Of a DNA stretch of 64,000 bases, positions 1-11,491 are shown piece after piece; within the stretch, counting starts at the first letter, position 1; each line of letters opens with the position of its first letter. The DNA is from Porpolomopsis calyptriformis. Lineage: Eukaryota; Basidiomycota; Agaricomycetes; Agaricales; Hygrophoraceae. Under the pieces are notes generated by a model, which was not told the origin of the DNA, searched no databases, and saw only the letters and a program-made list of their open reading frames with translations. The stretch is from assembly GCA_951640195.1 (NCBI GenBank), contig OX621166.1, positions 1,790,501-1,854,500 of the forward strand, read 5' to 3'. The translations under genes and the position numbers were made by a program.

Positions 1-1624
1 AGTAGGAAGAGAAGAAGCACAGTATGGTTGCCAGCGTAGCTTGGGGCGAGTGGCTGGAGGTGCCCGATGGGCAAAAGAATGCGATAGCGCGTGCATATAA
101 TAGCGAGGAATCGAGAGAGTGAGTGGACTGAGCGGGGGAATTGGTAGGTATTGGAAAATTTTCAGTTTAAGGGTGCATGAGGAATATCGAAAAGGTCTTT
201 GGGTAGGAACAAGTGGGATATGGAAGGCTGAGAGGAGTAAAAGAGAGGAGAGCGAGGCTGATTTGACTGAGACGTGGTGAGAATCGGAATATGGCACATG
301 GTGACTCTCTAGAGTCAGATGGACGTCCAAAGTCAGCGACTCGGGACGATCCAAGAAAAACAAGGTTTTCCGCTGGAGAAAACCTCAAGACGGCGAGGAT
401 GAGCGAGGGGCAAGCGACGGGAACGAGGAGAGTGAAGGAGGTGAGCTGGGAGGGGGGGGGGGTGAGACAGAGGCGGTGGCAAAGTCAACGGTGGTGTTAC
501 TATATGAGTGTTTAAAATCAACAAGTACAAATAAGGCTGCGAGTCACGACTCAAGACCCCAAAGACCCGACTCAACTCAAACCAGTGCAGGAGCGGTATA
601 TGAATAGCTCTGCCTTTGACAGCTGTCCGAACGGTGTAAGTGCACTCACCGCAAAACATCGAATCGTTCATCGCCTGTGAGAACGGACTGAGCGAGGACT
701 GAGCCCCGCCCCCCTACGTCTGAGGTCCTCGGTGGCGAGTGTTCTCACGATGAAGATTTATTCCCACGTGATCCAAACCGAATCTCGGCTCCCAAGTCAT
801 CCGCTTCTTTTGGTTCGGCGAAGGTAACCATAAACCGGAACTCGTCCGAGATCATTCAACTTCAAACACCGGCCGCCCTCCCCGCTCTTTTCCCTTTTTT
901 GTAATCTTCATTTCGGCCGAAGACGAGTCAGTTTACGTTCTTCATCAAATTACTATCGCCTCGCTGTCCACACGCTTCCATACAGTAATGGTAGATGCGC
1001 TGAACAGCCTCTAGCACTGAATCATACTACCCAGCTTGGTATTTGTGTGATTCCGTACATTTACCGCAATGGGCCACCGCGGTCCGAACGGAACGCTCAA
1101 CGTCTTCGTGGGAACCCATCCCCCTGATCCCCGACTTATCCAAATCGCACAGCTTTCACCTTCTTCTTGAGGTTACGAAATGTCATCCGAACAATAATTG
1201 CGTTGCTTGACATATCTTTTGTAGCATCAGAGCGCCGGGCTTCATTCAGTCATCCTTTGTGCATTTCAAAGGACTCTGAAAATGGCTGGAATGCCTCGAT
1301 CGGTCATCGATGAGCCATCAACGCCAACGCCCCAACGTACAATCTCCATCTTTATCTGAGCTGTAAATCAGGCTGTGTCCTGGCGCTCATTCTCACCGTC
1401 TGACTTATGATATTTCCTGTTTTTGTTCCAGCTCCTGAGTGACTCATGTAAATAGTTCAATACAGGGGTGGGTGCGCGTTCCTTCGGCTACACATGCTTG
1501 CGCAGCGAACCTGAATGAATCAGATATAAGCCACATTGGGTAGGATCAACCTATAAATTACCCCAAAGCACACTCCTTACTCTTTGACAAAGCTTGTTTA
1601 CATTACCGGCACGGTTCATAAACC
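1..1624. other. Gene-free left edge, no recognisable gene
   Basis: I see no convincing coding exon in this stretch. The short open frames on both strands are low-complexity (Ser/Pro/Arg-rich) and show no family motif or clear exon chain. It holds an 11-base G run at about 452-462 and pyrimidine/purine-skewed tracts. The right end (roughly 1,300-1,624) is the promoter side of the zinc-cluster gene that starts at 1,625. The left end may hold the edge of a gene lying outside the window. Confidence 0.5.
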
Positions 1625-4600
1625 ATGTCATCGGAGGAAGACTCCCACAACAGCGTTGCCATACCAAAATCAAAGAAGAGGAGAACTCCTCGAGCATGCG
1701 ATTTTTGCAGGAAAAGGAAAAGTCCGTCCGTTTGTTTTCTGAGCCATTTGAACACCTACCCAACCAATCCTGTTCCCCTAGTTCGTTGTAAGTCACCATG
1801 CTCCGAAACCGCAGCCCTAGATCCATACTTTGATGTAGGCGACAGCGAGCAGATGCCCGACAATCGATGTTCCAATTGCATCGAATTTGGGAACGAATGT
1901 ACTCATGACGAGGTCGCGAAGGCATCCAACTCTTTTTTCCATAATTTGATCTTTCCACTGATTATAATACCAATAGAAGCGCTCTTCAGCAAAAGAGTTT
2001 GTTCTCATCATCCTGATTCCGTTTCTATGCTAAACAATATCCAAAAAGATACGTCACCCAGTTGGAAGAACGGATAGCAGCGATGACCAAATTGCTGCAA
2101 GATGTATGTCCCCCTTGTTCCCCATGTCAACATCACTGATAGCGCGATACAGTTACGCCCCAATCACGACTTTACCCAAGACCTCACCGACATTCCTTCC
2201 TCTTCCCCTGCAGGCCCGCGTATCCCACCCATACAGCCTTTAACCAATAGCGGTAGCACCCCTCCCACCGCCGAAGACTTGGAATTCGCAGCCCTTACCG
2301 CCAAGATGAAAATATTTCCCCTTTGCGCCTTCAAGAACCGCTTCTTCGGGGAAGCCAGCACGTTCGCCTTCCTGCAAACAGCACTCGATCGGAGAGAAGA
2401 GTTCACCGGTACATCCATCCGCCCACGCTTAAAGCCAACCCGGCCGGAATTTTGGACAATCCGCCACGTCAGTCTCCCTCCTCACTTTCCTACCCCTCCC
2501 CTCAACTAAAATTTCATCTCACAGTGGGAGATCCCTCATGTAAAGCCGGAAGAGCCCAATTACGACTTTCCCGACTCCGACTTGATTGTCTCACTTTCTG
2601 CTCTCTACTTTGACAAATATAATATCTATTATCCTCTCCTCCACCGCCCCACGTTCGAGAAATCGATCGCTGGAAATCTGCACCTAGTGAATCACATGTT
2701 TGCCGCCGTCCTTCTTTTGGTCTGCGCTCTTGGGGCCCACTACTCTGATGATCCCCGTGTCTTCCTCGAGCAGACAAATTCTAAACATTCGGCTGGATGG
2801 AAATGGTACAGCCAGGTCAACCTACTGCGAAACAAATGTTTTTTAAACCCCCCGCCTTTGTATGAATTACAGGCCTATTGTGTACGCTCGACCGCCCTTT
2901 CCTTCCTACCACCGATCTTCGTGATCTTACCCATTTACCCCTTTAGCTAGTAGTATTATGGTTGCAGCTCTCTTCTACCCCACAATTACTCTGGCCAATG
3001 ATTGGCATGGGCATTCGTTTGGCCCAAGACGTCGGCGCCCACCGACGGAAGCCCTACACTCAGGGGTGGACCGTTGAAGACGAATTGCTGAAGCGTGCAT
3101 TCTGGTTAGCCCTCGAATCGCGGTTTTCATGATTGGATCTCATGGTATCCACCATCAGGGTCTTGGTTTGTCACGATAGAGCCTGCAGCGCATTTATTGG
3201 CCGACCCCGTGCCATGCAGGACGAGGAGTATGTGTCATTCTCAAGGTCCTTTAACCCCCCCTCAAACACTCTTTAACTCTTCAGTTACGACCTTGACCTC
3301 CCCATCGAGTGCGACGACGAGTATTGGGAGAATCCAAACCCAAAACTGGCCTTCAAGCAACCCGAGGGCAAGCCTTCCACTGTCGCTTACTTCAACTCCT
3401 TCCTTCAGCTCGGTCAGGTTATGGGATACGTCCTACGCACCATCGTACGATATCATCCTCATACTCACGATGCATGTAACTCACCGCGGAGATGACAGTA
3501 TTCCATCAGGAAATCGAAAATTATGCTCGGTCTAATAGGGCCCAACTGGGAACAACAGCTCGTGGCCGAGCTCGATTCATCGTTGAATAAATGGGTAGAT
3601 TCTGTTCCAGACCATCGTGCGTCTCCGCCCTAGTCCCTTCCCTTCGTGGACGCCTGCCTTCCGCTAATCAACAACCAGTTCGATGGGATCCCCACCGAGA
3701 AAACTGTCTCTTCGCTAATCAATCCGCGGCTCTCTTCACATATTACTACTACGTCCAGATCCTAATCCACAGACCTTTCATTTCCTCTTCAAGCAACCCG
3801 TCCTCGCTCACCTTTCCTTCACTTGCCATTTGTACGAACGCCGCCCGCTCCTGTTGCCACGTCATACACATCCAAAGTCGGCATAATTCGCTGCCGCAAC
3901 CTCACATCCAGGTAAGAGCGGCGCCTCACCACAATCCCAGTCGTCTCGTCTCTCATCTCGGTAATCACCCCCGTCACAGATGGCCATCTTTGCCGCCGGG
4001 ATCGTCCTCCTCCTCAAGATCTGGGGCGGGAGGCAGTCCGGACTGTTTACAGATACCAACAAGGAAATGGAGGATGTGCAAAAATGCATGAGTGTTCTAA
4101 AGTCACTCGAACACCGGTCAGTAATATATTTCACGCCCAGCTTGTCAGGCTCTCAATCCTTTATCCCCCCCAGATGGTATCCGGCCGGTCGCTTCTGGTA
4201 AACGGAATGGCTCCTCTCACATCCATGCCTATTAAATTCCACATTCAGGGATATTCTCCACCAATTAGCTTTTGTGGGCGAGCTGCCCCTTCCGCAATTC
4301 AGCCCGATGTTAAGAAACAAACGCGGGAGAGACGATGGCAGTCCTGTCTCGGCTCTCAACTTAGAGCTGTCCCCGAATTTTGCGCCTGCGGACGCACAAA
4401 GCCAATGGGACTCCTCGGCCAATACCTTATTCCCTTCTCCCTCCCCAACCGTTTCATCAGATAGTCAAGCGCCACCACAGACGTACACACTTCCGATGTA
4501 TACCAATGAGCTCGGTCGACTACCGTTGCATGGCCGATTCGACTTTGCTAGCTGCAGCAATGAGTCGGCCGTAGGCCCTTTTGCCTTCACCTCTGATCCA

Positions 4601-4846
4601 GTTTCCATTTTCAGCGATGATATATTCAATCTCACCCCCAATGATCCGTATGCGACCAGTGACTCCCTCCTTCCTCACATAATCGACCCCAACGATGCAT
4701 CTCCACTCCAGCAGATTCATGTACAGGATCTGAGGGGAGGACGTGATCAGCATTTGTGTCCCCCCGACCTTTCTTTAAATGCCCAGAAAGCTGTGGAAGG
4801 CGATGATGGGTCCTTGTGGTCAGATGCCCCAACCACGTTTTGGTGA
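1625..4846 (+). CDS. Zn2Cys6 zinc-cluster transcription factor with fungal-specific TF domain
   Basis: Sequence-specific nuclear transcription factor of the Gal4 type. The binuclear zinc cluster is assembled across three exons: CDFCRKRK, then I-R-C, then DSEQMPDNRCSNC and a final Cys in GNECTH. This gives the C-x2-C-x6-C-x9-C-x2-C-x6-C spacing of the family. Best splice model: exon 1 1625-1721, a 6-nt exon 1782-1787, exon 3 from 1839. A linker/coiled segment (VTQLEERIAAMTKLLQD, about 2,046-2,102) follows, as is usual. The fungal-specific TF (middle homology) domain is spread over about 2,580-4,200, with YYPLLHRPTFEKSI, GMGIRLAQDVGAHR and YYYYVQILIHRPF. The C-terminal tail is Ser/Pro/Asp-rich and ends in APTTFW. 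The domain layout resembles XlnR/Pho7-type activators, but target genes cannot be read from sequence. Several internal exon borders remain approximate. Confidence 0.88.
1782..1787 (+). other. 6-nt micro-exon inside the zinc cluster
   Basis: Six bases (ttcgtt) between a 60-nt intron (1722-1781, GT..AG) and a 51-nt intron (1788-1838, GTAAGT..TAG). Joining 1721 to 1782 and 1787 to 1839 keeps the frame and yields I-R-C-D, giving exact zinc-cluster spacing. Reading through the first intron stays open but destroys the C-x6-C spacing, so splicing is strongly favoured. Confidence 0.7.
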
Positions 4847-5071
4847 GTGCCCAAAATTCCGTAGCTCGACCACTAATACAGATTCCTATCAGGTTGAGTG
4901 ATTGGAGTACGTATCTGAGCGGTAACGTGTAAAGAGTCTTAACTTACCTAAATGTAACATAATTTTCTCAAGAAACCTCACCTTTGATGAAAAATAATTA
5001 AATCGTCAATTTCTTGAACAAATCAGAAGATCCCAGTACATGCAAGACAGAAAACTAGTTCGAACCGCATT

Positions 5072-5741
5072 CTAGGTGGAAGAACCCTTGGAGAGTGTGG
5101 AGGCTCTAGCAACTACGCCAGAATCGGCGCCGGATCTAGCTTTGATGGTGCTGCGAGAATGGTCAATGGCCTCGTTGACCTCAACCGCAATTGGGTCTCC
5201 GCTTGTCTTGATGTTGTCCACGGAGACCCTGCTTTCGGGAGTGTATCCACCGGAAGTGGCTCCGTCGACATACCCACCATGGTGGCTGGAGTCCGCATCG
5301 TGTTTCCGTGCCTTGTTTTCATCTTTGCGACGACGGCAACACTCCTCGCGAGCTTTGATGAAGTCTTGTGAATTCATGTCCAGTTTTGCGACATCATAAC
5401 GCTCAGAAATTTCATTGGGCATTGAGCAAGGATCGGGGAAGAGCTTGCAGAAACACTGTGGTTTAACGGAATTGGAGTGAAGGCCGCCAAGATGAGGAAA
5501 CGGATTAGCGTACTTCGAGCGTGTCTTCCGGTTTGCTGATAGAATCCGAAAGCTCGAATGAATCGTAACCACCGCGAGTAAGACGGAAGTCGCAATCCTA
5601 TTGAAAGCGAACAGATTGGATGGGGTAATCTGCGCTCTGGAAGGGAAGACCTACCTTCTCGTCGCTGGTGATAACGGGAGACGCGAGAACGACAGTACAG
5701 AGCAAGGTGAGGACTGGTAATATGATCAAGAAAGAGTGCAT
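5072..5741 (-). CDS. Small secreted cysteine-containing protein (hypothetical)
   Basis: Three-exon model on the minus strand: 5741-5655, 5597-5514 and 5455-5072, joined by 57-58 nt GT-AG introns that keep the frame, giving about 184 residues. The first 20 residues (MHSFLIILPVLTLLCTVVLA) form a clear signal peptide, with cleavage likely after A20 or S21. The mature part has six cysteines: one in the DCDF start of exon 2, a C-F-C pair, one in DPCS and a CC pair in EECCRRRK. It then runs into a hydrophilic Ser/Gly/Lys-rich tail. I recognise no family. Size, signal peptide and even Cys number fit the small secreted protein class of basidiomycetes; an effector or cell-wall role would be speculation. 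It is divergently transcribed from the SNAPC3-like gene. Confidence 0.62.
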
Positions 5742-5861
5742 CGCAGAGTATAAACGAGTGTAGTCGATATCGTGAAAGTTCAATATCTCAAAAGAGAGGA
5801 AGGCGATGATGTGACGAAATAGAGAAGAGTGTTGGATGGGGTCTAATCGATTCCCAGCCGT

Positions 5862-5869
5862 CTTTTATA
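5862..5869 (-). promoter_or_regulatory. TATA box of the secreted-protein gene
   Basis: TATAAAAG on the minus strand, about 120 bp upstream of the ATG at 5741, inside the 211-bp divergent promoter (5742-5952) shared with the SNAPC3-like gene. A strong TATA box would suit an inducible secreted gene. The position is seen; the function is inferred. Confidence 0.45.
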
Positions 5870-5952
5870 CGTTTGTGAGTGAACAGCCAATGACGACATC
5901 GATAAAATGACGTAAAGGGTGATTATGACCAAATTAGGAAATTCTCTTCTTC

Positions 5953-7438
5953 ATGAACACCAACGCGCACGAATCTCATTTCGGGCCTCCGTCAGAACTC
6001 ATAGACATCACTCAGTTCATACACTCAGCCATCACATTGGTTCCTCAATTTCATGTTTTTAGTCCCAAGGCCAGCACAGTATCCGGTGCACATGTATGGC
6101 TACAACTCCCAGAAGCGCGGAAGAACGAGATTGCAGCAGAGTGTAGGTGCGTTGTCTTGTGGAAGTGACCTAACCGCCTCTCTTACAATCGAGGCAGCAT
6201 ATTAGACATTAAACATTCCCTCGTCGACGCCTGGAACGATCCTGATACCTCGGCTTACCTTGCAAGAAGTCATGCCATCACCCTTAGCGGGGTTTACGAC
6301 TCAGCAGATATTTCCGACAAACGAAAGCGAAAACGTCCCAAATTCATGGACCCTTCAAAGCAGTCTTCCAAAGTCACCTCTCTTCAAAAGGAATTAGACT
6401 CAATTCAGCTCCGTAGTTGGCCGTGCGTCAAACCATTGTTTGCCATTAAGTCTACTGAAAGCGTCACAAGGATCACGTTGCATTCCGCACTCTTCATGAG
6501 AACACCGAAAAACGCGGACTATAATGCTCTTACACAAGCAGTCAGTGCCCCTCATCTAAATTGCCAACTCTCTCTAATCTTCAGCAGAAACCGTTCCAAA
6601 ACGATTCCCACGTTCTCTCAACTGTCTCTCATGAAGCTCTCATCACGGTTTCTGTGTACCACCCACTTTCTTGGGGCCATGGTCATCTTTGTCGTGCATC
6701 CCAACACACCGTACTTTCCTCCCAGACACTTGGTGACCTTGTTCAGGTGATACCCTGCCCATCGAAGGATCTTGAGAACGAGATCATTCGAGAGGGTTGT
6801 GTCGTAGGCTACGACAGTACCAGTGGGTCGGGACACCACAATGCTGGTGCTCTTTGTATCGAAGGTCTCGTTTATGGTGACGGCCAGCACGAAGATTACG
6901 CAGGGTAAGCCTCTCCCTTTTCATAATGATAAGGGGACAACTTGATATTCCATCACCCCCCAAGTAAATTGCTCTCGCAGGTAGAAATGATGCCAAATGG
7001 AAAACGTCCCGCAATCGAAAAATATTCTACTTCCATGCACGAAACCTCTTTTGCCTCCCTCGCTCTTCGACTTCACGAACCTTACTGGTTGCTTCATCAA
7101 GGAAACTGCGAACATTTCATAGTCGTCGACCAGATCAGGTAACGAGCTTATCTGAACCTTTTTCTTGTGCAAATTCTTGTTGCAATTTACCTTGTTCTAG
7201 ACTTCAGCACCCCTGTGATCTCACATCCGGGTACCCTCTTACCGTCCAAATCACACCCACCCTTGTCGATCTTTGTCGAGCATGTGCAAAAGTGCCTGCT
7301 GTCTGGGCTATCATCGGAGACATTCGTCTTGGGGACAGCCCATGCTTGATGTGTAATGTTTGCTGGAGAATCATGGGTGAGCCACAAGAGGACAACGGCG
7401 TCCTCGTCATCCCCCTACGCAGGCATGAACGTTGGTGA
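5953..7438 (+). CDS. snRNA-activating protein complex subunit 3 (SNAPC3/SNAP50-like)
   Basis: Likely subunit of the complex that binds the proximal sequence element of small nuclear RNA genes and recruits Pol II/Pol III. The C-terminal half carries the family hallmarks in order: VYHPLSWGHGHLCRASQHTV; SKDLENEIIREGCVVGYDS; PYWLLHQGNCEHFIVVDQIR, which matches the animal pattern of aromatic-HQGDCEH followed by a V/I-rich strand; then a Cys-rich end with C-x2-C (CRACAKVP) and a second pair (SPCLMCNVC). This Cys/His cluster is the zinc-binding SNAP50 signature. The N-terminal third is poorly conserved, as in other members. Coding sequence is broken by several 50-60 nt introns. The stop after VIPLRRHERW fits the short conserved end of fungal homologues. 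Family assignment is confident; exact exon borders near 6,170 and 6,900 are approximate. Confidence 0.82.
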
Positions 7439-7726
7439 TGTGTTCGGAGTGGCTTGACCTCCAGTAGTAAGTCTAATATGTTTCTCCTTTATTGAGACTT
7501 CTCCTTTATCAGAATTTTGCCATAGCTTATTCCGGTTCTGGACCGGAGAAGGCTATCCCCTAGCATTGAACATTTAGCCAACCATATTCCGGCTTCGAAA
7601 CCGTGAATGGATCGCTCCTCGCTATCAAGGATACTACAGAATACCTTATCTGATTGGTTCCATTATTATTTATTTGTAGTGCTACAAAGTTTCCTTCTTC
7701 AGCCATTTTGAGTTTCGCCACTTGCA
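7439..7726. other. Intergenic spacer, SNAPC3-like to PP5
   Basis: AT-richer spacer between two plus-strand genes. It should hold the 3' end of the upstream gene and the promoter of the PP5 gene. No further feature seen. Confidence 0.5.
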
Positions 7727-10212
7727 ATGAGTGAGACTTCTACGCCGACCGCTTCGTCCAACTCGACGCCGCCATCAACTCTACCTTCACCGGAGCTCAA
7801 AACGTTGAGTTTACAGGATGTTTCAGAGGGAGACAAGCAAAAAGCAGCGGAGCTAAAGGCATCGGCCAACCAGGCATTCACGAGCAAGTCGACCGAGGCT
7901 TGCTATATCGCCCTCATCCAGTATTCATTGGTATCGCGTGTTTCTAGACAAACAATTTTCAGAAGCGATTCGGTTATATACACTGGCCATTGAGCTGAAT
8001 CCTAACGATCCGACATTTTGGTGTAACCGTGCGTTTTCGCGCATGAAGTTGGAGGAGTTTGGGTTCGCGCTTAACGATGCTAGTCGGTGGTCCCTTGTTA
8101 CAACTTCTTCGCGGTTACCGCCTCTGATCTTGCTTGTCCAGGCGAAGCCATAAGATTAGACCCCAAATACGCCAAAGCCTTTTACCGGTCTCTCTCTCCG
8201 TTCCTCGACGTCGTGACTACTAACAAACAAAAGCTTGCAGACGCGGAATATGTTACCTTGAGATACTCAAGCCCCATTTAGCCGTTACCGACTTTCGGAA
8301 GGTGGTGGCGTTGGAACCTGACAATGAAAAAGTCAAAGCAGAACTGCTCTTTACCCAGAAGCTCGTGCGAAAAATAGAGTTTGAGAAGGTGAGGCATTTT
8401 TGTTTTATCTACTTGATGCTGGCTTAATATTTCCTGGGTGGATCAGGCTATCGAGGTAGAAGAAGAGAAGGATGCCGCGACAAGATGTTTGGAAATTCTT
8501 GCAGAAGGCATGTTTGTCGCTCGCTTTCCTTGCGGTTATATTGAAAATGTGTTCCAGGTGGCTGCTTCGTAGAGAGTGGCTATGACGGCCCTCAGCTCGA
8601 CTTGCTTGAAGATGGAAAATACGCCATTACACCAACTTTTATACAGGAAATGATTCTCTGGTTCAAAGATGGGAAGTCGCTTCCTCGAAGATACGCGTGG
8701 GAGATCATTCTTGGCGCACATTCCCATTTTGTGAAGGAAGAGAGCCTGGTAGGACTTGATCTTCATGACGGTATGACCTGCGACGTTATTGGTTGGTATA
8801 TATTTGCACTCGTTCCTTTTCAGATGCTGATGATGAGTATCTAAAAGGTGATATTCATGGTATACGCAATGTCCTGCTCATTTAACCCTTATGACATTGA
8901 CTCTCATTGCAGGTCAATTTTACGATCTTCTGCACCTATTTACAATGACGGGCCAACCAAGCGAAACGCACTGCCTTTTAATGAATGGTGATCTCGTTGA
9001 CCGTGGTTCGTGGTCAGTTGAAGTAATCCTCACGGCCTTCGCATACAAGTGTAGGTCGTTTTTGATGAAGGGCACTATCACCAAGCTGATGTCAACGAAG
9101 GGCTTTATCCTAAACGCATGTTCATCAATCGAGGAAACCATGAAGCAAAGGAAATGAATCGCACCTATGGATTTGAGGGTGAAGTAAAACACAAGCACGG
9201 GGAACAAACATACAAAGTCGGTTTCTGTCATCAACTTCGTCGCTAATCGCTCACGATTCCTCGTTGCAGCTCTTTGCCCATGTTTTCACAACTTGTTAGT
9301 CCTCTTTTAGTGGGTTCAACGTGGCTAACTTGCCTTCGTGTAGTGCCTTTGGCGACATTGATTAGCGGCACGCGACCCCCGTCGTCACAATCGGAGCCCA
9401 ACCTCATCTTGTCGCCACAAGGGTGCAAGCGCTATTTCGTGGTGCATGGTGGGCTTTTCAGTAAGGATAACGTTACTCTAGAAGATATCCGGAAGATTGC
9501 TCGCGTCGGCCGCCAGCCTGGTCAGGAAGGCTTGATGTGTTCGTAACCTGTCTAGCTCATTCGCCTTGTAAACATGATTTTGATACTTGGATTTTCACAG
9601 GCGAGGTAACCTCGTGTGTTCAATGGCTAATTCGGCGTACTGATCGGTTTTTAGCTGTTGTGGACTGATCCGCAAGTGATTCCAGGTCGTGGTCCAAGCA
9701 AGCGAGTAAGCATCCATCATACTCTGTTTTGTTGTCAATACACTCCGCCCTCACACTCGTCCAGGGTGTTGGCATTGGATTCGGACCGGATGTAACGAAG
9801 CGGTGGTGCACTCTTAATCGAGTTACTGGTGTTATACGAAGTCATGAAGTGCGCCAAGGTATGTATTTAAACTGTTTTCTGATGTTCAGGCCTGAACGCG
9901 TGGTCCGCAGAGGGATACCAAGTGGAGCATGATGGCCTTTGTACGACTGTATGTCCAGTAACAACTTTCTTCAACTCTTTGCTCAGGATGGAATAGGTCT
10001 TTTCCGCTCCGAACTATGTAGACATGGCAGGCAACATGGGAGCCTTTGTAAGAATTCTGCTTTTGTGCACGGTTCAAGGGGTTTATTCACATTGACCACA
10101 GATTCGCATTGATTCTGCGGGGGATCAAAAGTTCTTCAAATTTGGTGCGTCACCTCATCCACCAAAGAAACCTATGGCCTATGTTCAAGGGGGATTGGCA
10201 AGTCTTCTGTAA
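7727..10212 (+). CDS. PPT1: Serine/threonine protein phosphatase 5 (TPR plus PPP catalytic domain)
   Basis: Cytosolic/nuclear PPP-family phosphatase whose TPR domain docks Hsp90 and restrains the catalytic domain. Visible in order: TPR repeats ([20 protein letters not shown], then [14 protein letters not shown] and [16 protein letters not shown]); the linker helix; then the metallophosphatase core with [53 protein letters not shown] and VFSAPNYVD. These are the GDxHG, GDxxDRG and GNHE motifs that coordinate the two metals. The end ([14 protein letters not shown]) matches the family C-terminus. At least ten short introns; each join I tested restores the family sequence. The first TPR is only restored by a GC-AG intron (7884-7947). 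Start chosen at the ATG giving an N-terminal Ser/Thr/Pro stretch before the TPRs. Confidence 0.9.
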
Positions 10213-10366
10213 TGGCAACCAAGTATATACACATAGAATTGATGACCATCGCCATTGCCAACATTACGCAGAAAGTAAAGGAGGAACCAAAAAAATGTGA
10301 ACAGGCTCTACAAACCGTCTAACAATAATCCAACATGACGGCAAGGATACTCAATGTTTCTTTACG

Positions 10367-11365
10367 CTACCCGAAGCAGCCCTTCATGGTATTCTGCACC
10401 TGACTCACACGAACATCCTCATATTTCCTGTGCATATCATCAAGATGCTCGCCCATGCCTGCCATATGGTCCACTTTGGCAACAGCAGCATGGAAGGCGA
10501 GGTAGCGAGGATCAGGAAGTGGGAGTGCCTTAGGATTGGGCGATGTGAAGGTTACTTGAGCACCATTCTCCACATTGGCTATGAAGCATTGTTAAGCTAT
10601 GCGTGGTAAGAAAGTTCGCCCCACATACCGCGAAGATAATAATCATGGGCCTTCCTAATTTTATAAGTATTTGGCACGCCTTTAGCCGGACAAGAAGAAT
10701 CAATAGTTACCTTACAATGCGAAAGAATACAACGCACTGGCACGGCTTCAAACCAAAGATGGAGCGCATCAAAAACCCTGTGCGCAGCAATGTCGAGGTG
10801 ATGACATTTGTTAACGAATTGATATATTTTCGCCATTCAACTCCTTAAATTCAATGTTCGTGAAGGACTTGATGACCGACCGAATCGTGCATTTATTAAA
10901 GAGCTGAACAGTTGTGTAAATCATTTTGCAAAAAGCAGAAAAGTCATTTGCATACCATTTTGTTGGCGTCAGCCCTCATCAAGGAGAAGGGAAGGATATG
11001 AGTAGCCTCAGTCACGCCTGCGGTATTGGTTGAGGGATTAAACTTGTTCTGTACATCAGGAAGTGTGAGTCCCAAGTGCGGGTCGCTACACAACGATATC
11101 CATCTCGGTGGAGAGTTTAACACAGATTGGATGCTGTTTTCATAGAGGCAAGTCAACTCTCTCAACATTGCTTGATCCCTTTTAGCGACCTCGAGATCCA
11201 CAGCCATTACGTTGACCTCGGACTTGATTTCCTGGTCTCGCGAAGGATGGAATGAAACCGGTGGTGTTTGCCCACTATTGACCGTGTTGATCGAGAACGC
11301 AAGGGAGCATTTTTAAACGCAGGGGGCTTACTGGGCAGGAGTGGACCCGCTTTATAGAACTCCAT
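10367..11365 (-). CDS. HNH-endonuclease-domain-like protein of the basidiomycete type
   Basis: Minus-strand gene in at least four exons. Recognisable parts: KRDQAMLRELTCLYE, then EATHILPFSL (the conserved A/T-H-I-L/I-P-F/Q-S block of fungal HNH proteins), a downstream LDIAAHRVFDALHLWFEA with VPNTYKIRK, and a last exon with LPDPRYLAFHAAVAKVDHMA. This order is typical of the expanded, mostly uncharacterised HNH family of agaricomycetes. The first HNH-type Cys/His elements look eroded compared with better conserved members, so nuclease activity is doubtful. The start (ATG at 11365) is a guess: an intron near 11,250-11,330 must be placed to join it in frame. It is convergent with the PP5 gene (154-bp gap) and divergent from the U2SURP gene (126-bp gap). 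Confidence 0.6.
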
Positions 11366-11491
11366 GAGATCTTCAAGACCATGCGGTCAACGATGACATC
11401 CGCACCGTCTGCTGTCGCGAGCGTTCATGAAGATCCTTTGTCACGTGTGACTCTCCCCCCGCTTTACAGTAAATACAATCTTTGCTTTGCC
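11366..11491. promoter_or_regulatory. Short divergent promoter, HNH gene / U2SURP
   Basis: A 126-bp region between the proposed ATG of the HNH gene (minus) and that of the U2SURP gene (plus). It contains a CACGTG core at about 11,442. Both starts are by inspection, so the true spacing may differ. Confidence 0.35.

Noticed and set aside
452..462. G-run as a quadruplex-forming element
   Set aside because: One uninterrupted run with a single neighbouring GGG; not enough G tracts for a classical motif.
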